Below, in pieces: positions 58,236 through 64,000 of a DNA stretch of 64,000 bases. Position 1 is the first letter of the stretch. Every line of letters starts with the position of its first letter. The stretch comes from Ignelater luminosus (Eukaryota; Arthropoda; Insecta; Coleoptera; Elateridae). The stretch is taken from positions 1 to 64,000 of the forward strand of contig VTPC01091033.1 of the NCBI GenBank assembly GCA_011009095.1, in the 5' to 3' direction. The translations under genes and the position numbers were made by a program. The notes under the pieces are model-generated. The model had not been told where the DNA came from. It saw only the letters and a program-made list of their open reading frames with translations, and ran no database searches.

Positions 58236-59785
58236 ACGAAAGGGTGTACTTCTTACTAGAGAAGGAGAGCAAACAAAACGGTACAAACAGCACTTTCAAG
58301 AAGTTCTAATTCTGAGGAAACGGAGGAGGAAGAAAGAGAATTTGAGGAAATCCAGGATATCTCTACGACACCTCCCTCTAGAGCAGAAATAGTTGAAGCA
58401 ATTGGTCAGCGTAGATCAGAAAAAGCTCCTGGGTTGACAACGTAACAGCAGAGCCACAGAATGCTGATCCAGAGTTGTCGGCTGAGATACTAGACTCGCT
58501 GTTAAAACAAATATGAGATGGTGCAACCATGCCTTCTAAATGGAATGGAGAAGTTTTGATTAAGCTTCCCAAGAAGGTGGCCTAACTAACTGCCATTGTT
58601 GAAGAGGGATCACGCTGCTATCGATACCTGGCAAAATTCTTGCTAGGATCCTTTTGAATGGTATAGCACAGCATGTGGAGAGGCGCTTAAGGCAGAAGCA
58701 ATCTGGGTTTCGAGCAAGGCGGTCCTGTACGGAGTAGATCAACACTTTGAAAATCATCATTGAGCAAGGAGTGGAGTTCGAATCTCCGCTTTACTTTCTG
58801 TTCATCGACTTCTAAAAAGGCTTTCGCCTGGGCAAACAGAGAAAAGTTGTGGAAGTCAAAGCAACAATTTAGAATTCCTCGAAATAATTCTACTAAAGAT
58901 GAATCAAGCTAGATATGTGCAAAGATTATACTTGCCAAGTGAAACATGAAGGGAAGCTCTCAGAACCTATAACCATGAAGTCTGGGGTAAGACAAGGGTG
59001 TCTGGTCTCCCATTCTCAGAATGATGAAAAGAACTACCAACCGAAACAGATGACTACAGTAGGGATTGCATAAGCGCTTGGAAGATCTTGATTTTGCTGA
59101 CTAGCATCTAGTTTTCGTGATATGGAAGCAAAGTTGATGGATTTAAAAGCGGGAGAAAGAAATCCAAGTCAATAATTTGAATCATCGGCACTTCAGGACA
59201 GGTTATTGCGCAGGTGGAGAAATTTTGCTAACTTGGTAGTATGATGACAAAAGATGGAGGAGCAAGCAGGGACGTCGAGAGCAGAAATGACAAGGCCAGG
59301 GAAGGTCGCGACATCTTCACTTAAAAACAAAGCTTCGGAACTTTAACAGTAACGTTAAGTCCGTCCTCCTGCATGGTTGTGAAGCGTGAAAAAAAACCGA
59401 AACACAGAAAAGTTTGCATTAATCATTGTCTTAGAAATATAATGAAAATGCGGTGGCCAGACACTGTTACTAATACTGAGCGCTCTGGCATAGAATGCAT
59501 CAGATACCAATTAATAAACAAATTTTGGCAAGGAAGTACAGGTGGATCGGTCACACGCTGAGACAAGAGCCAGAGAGAATCCCACGGCAACTGGAATCCT
59601 CAGGGTGGGAGAGCACAGGGTCGACCACGGATTACCTGAAGGAGGTCCATGCTGAGGGTGGCCAAGAGAATGAGAACGAGTTAGCAGCAAGTAAAAGCGA
59701 GAGCTGCAGACAGAGATGAATAGAAGAACTTATCCTGGCCCTACGCTCCACCGAGGAGTAAAAGGATTTAAGTCAAGTAAATCAA
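58236..59785 (+). pseudogene. non-LTR retrotransposon (LINE) reverse transcriptase, heavily decayed
   Basis: Pieces in the expected order: VLLTREGEQTKRYKQHFQEVL; PPSRAEIVEAIGQRRSEKAPG (fingers; K-A-P-G); RLRQKQSGFRARRSCTE (Q-S-G-F-R); FIDF (first catalytic Asp region near 58804-58812, followed by a stop and frameshift); GVRQGCLVS (R-Q-G-C); LEDLDFAD then a stop (59090-59104), which destroys the second Asp of the FADD active site; YRWIGHTLRQEP (59536-59571), a late C-terminal motif; and a decayed AAGTCAAGTAAATCAAG tail that may be a former short-repeat end. Many frameshifts; inactive. The clade resembles elements with R-W-I-G-H-T-L-R near the end; I do not name it more precisely. Confidence 0.8.
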
Positions 59786-61920
59786 GCATAATTCAGGGAT
59801 TTTAACAGTATCCGTTATTTATACCGACTTATGTTTAACAACAGATAGCAAAGCTTTAGAGAGCTGAAATCAGCTCTACTATTGGGCACATAGTCTCATC
59901 GTCACAAATTAGTATTCAAATTCAAAACTGTGTATAAAGTACATTACAATTATTTCTCTACGAGTTTCCAAACCAGGGCTTTAATCTTCAACCGTCAACT
60001 ACAATCGTGAAAAAGATAAAATGAAAAAAAACTTCGTTAAGTTTAGTTTCTTTTAAAGTTTACATTTTGTTTGTTTGTTCTGATGAATTACATCCTTATT
60101 TTGTATAGATACTCGAAAGACAAAATTTAAAAGCGCACACAAAGAAGCAAACAAAAAAAAGGCACACAAAATTCGCGAGAATATCTCCAACAATTTCATT
60201 GTAAATAAGAATTCCATAAATCCGGACTTTTTGGAGCCAAGTGCTGCTGCTACTCCTGCTGCTGCTGGGTAAGGCCGTGTCATAACCGCGAACTTGGCCC
60301 ATAATTTATAGTAATAAGAAATTCTTCCGTTCCGCGGCAGGTATGCATGATCTGTAATCTTACAAATTTCTTTCTCGGAGAAAGATAAAAGCAATGTGTT
60401 CCAGGCGATAAAGCGCGCCACAAATCTCCGCTGAATTGTCCTCACTACCGAAAATAAGAAAATAAGACCAACAACTTGACGGCGGCGGGGCGCTCTTTCT
60501 CTCAGCTTTAAAATGCAAAAAAGCAAAGAAATACTTGCATAGTAGTTATCTAGAAACGTGACTTTATTATGAACGTACTCGTTTTGCATAAAGCTTTCTT
60601 TCATACCTGACAAGATACGACTTTTACCCGTACAAAATTAAATGTTGCATTCATCTTAAAGGATCCACTTCGTCGTCTCTTCCATGATTGAAGATGTACG
60701 AAAATTAAAATTTAGAAAATATTTTCTCGTTGCAAAAAGCTAAACTATAATGTGTTTATCTGAGGTAGAAACTTCTTGAGTTCTCTATTGCAGGCACTTC
60801 AGAAAGCTACATTAATTCTTGAAAACTTGGTGGAATGGTGATATCGTGTTTGTGTTATGTAGCGTTATAGATCGAGATATAGGCTAAGATGAGACCATCA
60901 GCGTAGAGAGTGCTCTTCTATCTAGCAAAACGACCAAAACTTATCCAGTATTTCATGTCGAAAAGAGAACCGAGCATCTAAGGTTTAATTCCGCAAACTT
61001 TAATAATACAGTTACGACAACAAGAAATTAAAACCGAGAAAAACCTAAGCATTATTAAATATCGCACATACTACTACACACGCAGTGAGAAGAAAAACAA
61101 GATGAACAGAGAAAAGTTTTCTTTTAAGAATACAAATAAAAAGAATAAAAAAATCCAGTGCTGACGTAGATATGTTAGCGTTATTAACTACAACAGTCTG
61201 TTCAAATATTAGTTTGACGCACCTCGCCATTTCGACGATGTGGAAAGCGATGAAAAATTAGACATTTCTCTCTTCTGAGGCTCCCCGGAGAGTTTTCTTT
61301 TGGGTTGCTATCGAAATTAATTCCGGACGTCTTTAGAATTTCAGAGCACGTTGTTTTACACATTTATTCTATTCAAAAATTTGCGTTTATCTTCAAATAA
61401 ATACGGAAAATATGAAGGGATGAGAACGTAGATTCGCGAAAACACTGTTTTCATTTTTAATCAGAGGCGTCTTCAGAAAATTACAGAACAAATTAAATGT
61501 AAATTAGCCATTTTTTCCTTCTCCTCGTCAACAAACGGAATAAATTTTAAATAATGATAACAAACAAAACAATTGCTTGTCGCGGTTATATTACATGACA
61601 GTTTTGCAAGGTTTAAGGGAAATACCGAAATGCCTACTATGATTCTGAGCTGTCTAAGATTTTCAATGGAAGAAAGAGAACAAGCGCTACTAATAATAAT
61701 CTTAATATCTATTACACGGTTTAGTTGAAGAAAATGTTTGGTTTATCTACATCTTTAATGGGAAAGTTTCTAACGTGCCCCTGGTAGTTATCTCTACCCA
61801 ATGTCTCATTAATAAGCTAAAGCACTTCTTAAACAATAATTGCTAATTTGCTTATTATAGAGAAGGCTTTTCACTAAACAAATATCTATAATCGATAATT
61901 GATAATCGCAGTTCGTATAT
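59786..61920. other. stretch without supported gene; contains the longest non-repeat open frame
   Basis: A 186-codon minus-strand frame (60053-60613) includes CTG-repeat-derived Ala runs and hydrophobic stretches but no family motif, no clear start context and no splice evidence. The underlying DNA (60230-60500) is GC-uneven and could equally be conserved regulatory sequence. Nothing else was recognised. Confidence 0.35.
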
Positions 61921-61922
61921 AT

Positions 61923-62130
61923 ACAGGGTGGTCCAACGAAAACGAAACAAACTCAATAACGTCCACGAAAATAATTTTTCGAAAAAACGCATAAACACGT
62001 CGATTTGTATTGAGAAGGGGGGGGGGGGGCATTTTTGACATACAACTCGAACACTAAACTTCAACCCCTTAGGAAGAGGGCGTCAACCTTTAAAAATTTC
62101 TAATAGGAATGCAGTTCAAGTAGCACATAA
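61923..62130 (+). mobile_element. solo transposon terminus with poly-G run
   Basis: TATACAGGGTGGTCCAACGA, then AAACGAAACAAACTC, is a typical insect repeat end. It is followed by 13 G at 62017-62029 and CAACCCCTTAGGAAGAGGGC. No inverse partner was found, so the right limit is approximate. Confidence 0.5.
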
Positions 62131-62259
62131 TTAGAAAAGTCTCTCAATTCTCCATATTACCCCTTTGGAATTTTTACATTCGGTCGATTTGTTTGGAAGA
62201 CAGAAAGTGTGAAATCTAAAACATAGAAGGCTTCGCGATCTTCGAATCTTATTGTGGAT

Positions 62260-62445
62260 GAATCTTTAAGTTTTTTGAGATTTTAATGGTCTTTCCCGAG
62301 TGCGCATTAAAAGCGTGCAAGACACTGAATGTGCAACAAACGATTGTTAGTAGTACTCTTGTTCTCGAGCGCCAGATACACGAATTCCTTGATAATTTGG
62401 TGTATCAGCTCTTGTGCTGCTAGTGCCAAATGTAGCTAGAATAGG
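62260..62445 (+). repeat. flank module, copy 1 (partner 63145-63330)
   Basis: AAGTTTTTTGAGATTTTAAT, GCGCATTAAAAG, TGTGCAACAAACGATTGT and CTCTTGTGCTGCTAGTG all recur about 882 bp downstream in the same order, each time followed by a GC-rich periodic element. Confidence 0.75.
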
Positions 62446-62579
62446 TAGTTTGATTCATGTATGATGATTGATCATTGCTATACCGTTCTCGAGGAAACTT
62501 GAAAATATTTCATTTTTATTTTTTCTAGAAAGCAGTTCTACTAACTTAACTCAGACGCTAGGTAATGCATTTGTTTCTA

Positions 62580-62990
62580 GTTGGACCTTTACGCGGCCCA
62601 GGTCGAAGTTTGAGATCGCATCGGGACAGGCCAAAGTTTAAAACTTTATTGGACTTTTCGGGTCTACGTTCGGTCAATCGGGCCGTTCGGTCTTGTCTAT
62701 CGGGCTCTTTGGACTTTTCGGCCCTTCGGGCTTCTCGGGTCTATCACGCCATTCACACCTTTCGGGCCTCTGGGGCCGTGGGGCCTTTTGGATTACTCGG
62801 CCCTTCGGGCCGTTCGGTCATACTGGTTTGTCGGACCTTGCGGACTTCCTCGGACATCGCGTCGGGCCTTTTGGACTTCTCGGCCCTTCGGGCTGTTCGG
62901 GCCGATCAAGCAGTTACTGGATTTTTTCGGGCCGCGTAAAATTTTTCCTGAGTCGGACCAGACCAGGAGATTTCCGCTCATGCACGACTA
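62580..62990 (-). mobile_element. GC-rich 9-bp-periodic element, copy 4 (reverse orientation)
   Basis: Inverse orientation to copies 1-3. The right side has CGGGCCGCGTAAAATTTTTC, the inverse of the conserved left subterminal phrase, and ends TCATGCACGACTAGAG. The body is in 9-bp steps such as CGGCCCTTC and TCGGGCTTC. The terminal repeats are more eroded than in copy 3. Plus-strand open frames (62565-62939, 62693-62998) are artefacts of the period. Confidence 0.6.
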
Positions 62991-63144
62991 GAGTATGAAA
63001 TTAATTGAATATGCATGTACTGAACGGTTGATCGATGTATCTCTGGTTAGAGTGCCAGATATACGGATTCACATATAATACACCATACTAGACCTTATAG
63101 TGCTCGTGTGAACTATCCAAGGACCAAATTTCATAGTGGCAGGA

Positions 63145-63330
63145 CCTAGAAGTTTTTTGAGATTTTAATGGTTTTTCCCAAGTGTGCATTAAAAGACACT
63201 GATTGTGCAACGAACGATTGTCAATACTACCTCTAGTTCGAGCACCAAGTACACGGATTCCTTAATAATTTGGCGTACCACCTCTTGTGCTGCTGGTGTC
63301 AACTGTCCAAGAAACGAATTTCAGAGTGGC
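63145..63330 (+). repeat. flank module, copy 2 (partner 62260-62445)
   Basis: Direct repeat of the earlier module at an offset of about 882 bp. A third, partial version (GAGTGCCAGATATACGGATT) lies at about 63050-63140. Confidence 0.75.
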
Positions 63331-63376
63331 AAGAGCTAGAAGTCACTGAAAGTTTGAAGACATTTTTCAGTGTGCT

Positions 63377-63685
63377 GCCAGTCCTGCACGGGCTGGCTTT
63401 GCTAGTCTATCTTTTAGGCCCGGGTCGAAGCCGGGGTTAGGGTCGGATCGGGCCTCAGTTTAGAAATTATCAGGCTTTTCAGACGTCCGGTCTGTTAGAC
63501 CTTTCGCTCTTGACGAGTCTGTCGAATTTTTTGGACTTCTCGGCCGTTTGAGCTTCTGCCGTCTGTCGGGCCGTCCAGGTCTGTCATGCCATATAGGCCC
63601 GTCGGGCCATTCGAGCCTGTCGAGCCAAACGCGTTTTTTCCTCAGTGGGGTCCGGCCTGAAAATTTTGACCCGTGCAGGGCTCTA
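63377..63685 (-). mobile_element. GC-rich 9-bp-periodic element, copy 5 (reverse orientation, short)
   Basis: The left side reads AGTCCTGCACGGGCTGGC and the right end GACCCGTGCAGGGCTCTA, imperfect inverse repeats. Internal CGGGCCGTCC/CGGGCCATTC steps. At about 310 bp it is the shortest copy, so copy length varies with the number of 9-bp steps. Confidence 0.6.
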
Positions 63686-63781
63686 CCTCCATTTATAAAT
63701 TCACGTGTTTTTTCTTGTTTCGTTAACTTTATTTATTTCCGTGATATTAAGAGTGAGAAGTTTTTAAATAAATCTAGAGTA

Positions 63782-64000
63782 TACAGGGTGCTTCATTAAT
63801 AATTGGAAATATTTTAACTGTAGAATCCTGAGCTCAAAATATTAAGATTTAACCCAAATCACTTAGATAAAATGTGGCTCCTTACTGAGTTACAGGGTGT
63901 TTTATTTAAAAATTTAAAAACTATTCGTTTCAAGAAATTTTAATAAATAACATTATCTTTTGTTGTTTATAGGGATTAAAGTTTCATTTGTGTAATAAAT
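63782..64000 (+). mobile_element. transposon terminus running off the window
   Basis: TATACAGGGTGCTTCATTAA starts the copy, and GAGTTACAGGGTGTTTTATT follows about 110 bp later. The second phrase repeats the CAGGGTGTTT motif internally, as in some insect repeat families with double ends. The right end lies beyond the window. Confidence 0.5.

Noticed and set aside
58770-58800. GTTCGAATCTCC, tRNA T-arm-like
   Set aside because: Lies inside the LINE coding remnant and no cloverleaf can be formed around it.
60053-60613. 186-codon minus-strand open frame, the longest outside repeats
   Set aside because: No domain, no coding-like composition over its length, no splice or start context; probably chance or regulatory DNA.
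1-64000. CRISPR array, operons, phage or viral genes
   Set aside because: None seen; repeats lack regular spacers, and gene signals are eukaryotic.

Overview
The window looks like nuclear DNA of an arthropod, most likely an insect. It is AT-rich and intron/intergene-like, and it is dominated by decayed Tc1/mariner elements, non-LTR retrotransposon remnants, short inverted-repeat elements and several tandem-repeat arrays. There are no operons, ribosome-binding-site patterns, rRNA genes or CRISPR arrays, and I found no convincing tRNA. The order cannot be named from sequence alone. Nearly all long open frames are chance frames in repeats or pieces of dead transposons.

The only host protein-coding signal I support is a pair of exon-like segments on the plus strand. 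One is a 61-bp internal exon at 282-342 with a strong acceptor and an ATG|GTAAGT donor. The other is a terminal exon at 37753-37946 with an acceptor, 63 open codons and a stop, followed about 290 bp later by an AATAAA. Both are phase-compatible: a single G is left at the donor and GA is supplied at the acceptor, making a Gly codon. If they belong together, the first 38 kb is mostly one intron of about 37.4 kb filled with transposon debris. The roughly 1.1 kb before the second exon looks like conserved regulatory DNA. I do not recognise the protein.

Layout: 0.28-0.34 kb exon A; 1.8-2.85 kb transposase scrap and a 621-bp inverted-repeat element; 3.36-3.6 kb a ~122-bp tandem repeat that reappears at 29.5-29.8 kb; 5.83-7.79 kb a full-length but dead mariner-like element with ~290-bp inverted repeats; 8.5-9.2 kb ~80-bp tandem repeats; 9.4-10.5 kb a dead mariner lacking its second catalytic Asp; 13.39-14.21 kb a mirror-image mariner derivative; 16.5-17.7 kb a broken gene with a CDGCAGQNKN motif beside a GC-rich island; 18.2-18.5 and 34.7-35.0 kb copies of one dispersed repeat; 28.7-30.0 kb transposon end, reverse-transcriptase scrap, tandem repeats and stacked hairpins; 37.75 kb exon B; 38.8-40.7 kb a ~175-bp satellite containing an assembly gap; 44.7-47.0, 56.7-57.1 and 62.6-63.7 kb five copies of a GC-rich element with 9-bp internal periodicity; 50.0-53.5 kb a ~163-bp satellite; 58.2-59.8 kb a dead non-LTR retrotransposon; several solo transposon ends to the right edge.

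The most unusual material is the five-copy GC-rich family. Its termini are hAT-like, its body is a nested 9-bp minisatellite that reads as false collagen-like protein on either strand, and at two loci it is tandemly duplicated together with flanking DNA. No intact transposase or other active system is visible.
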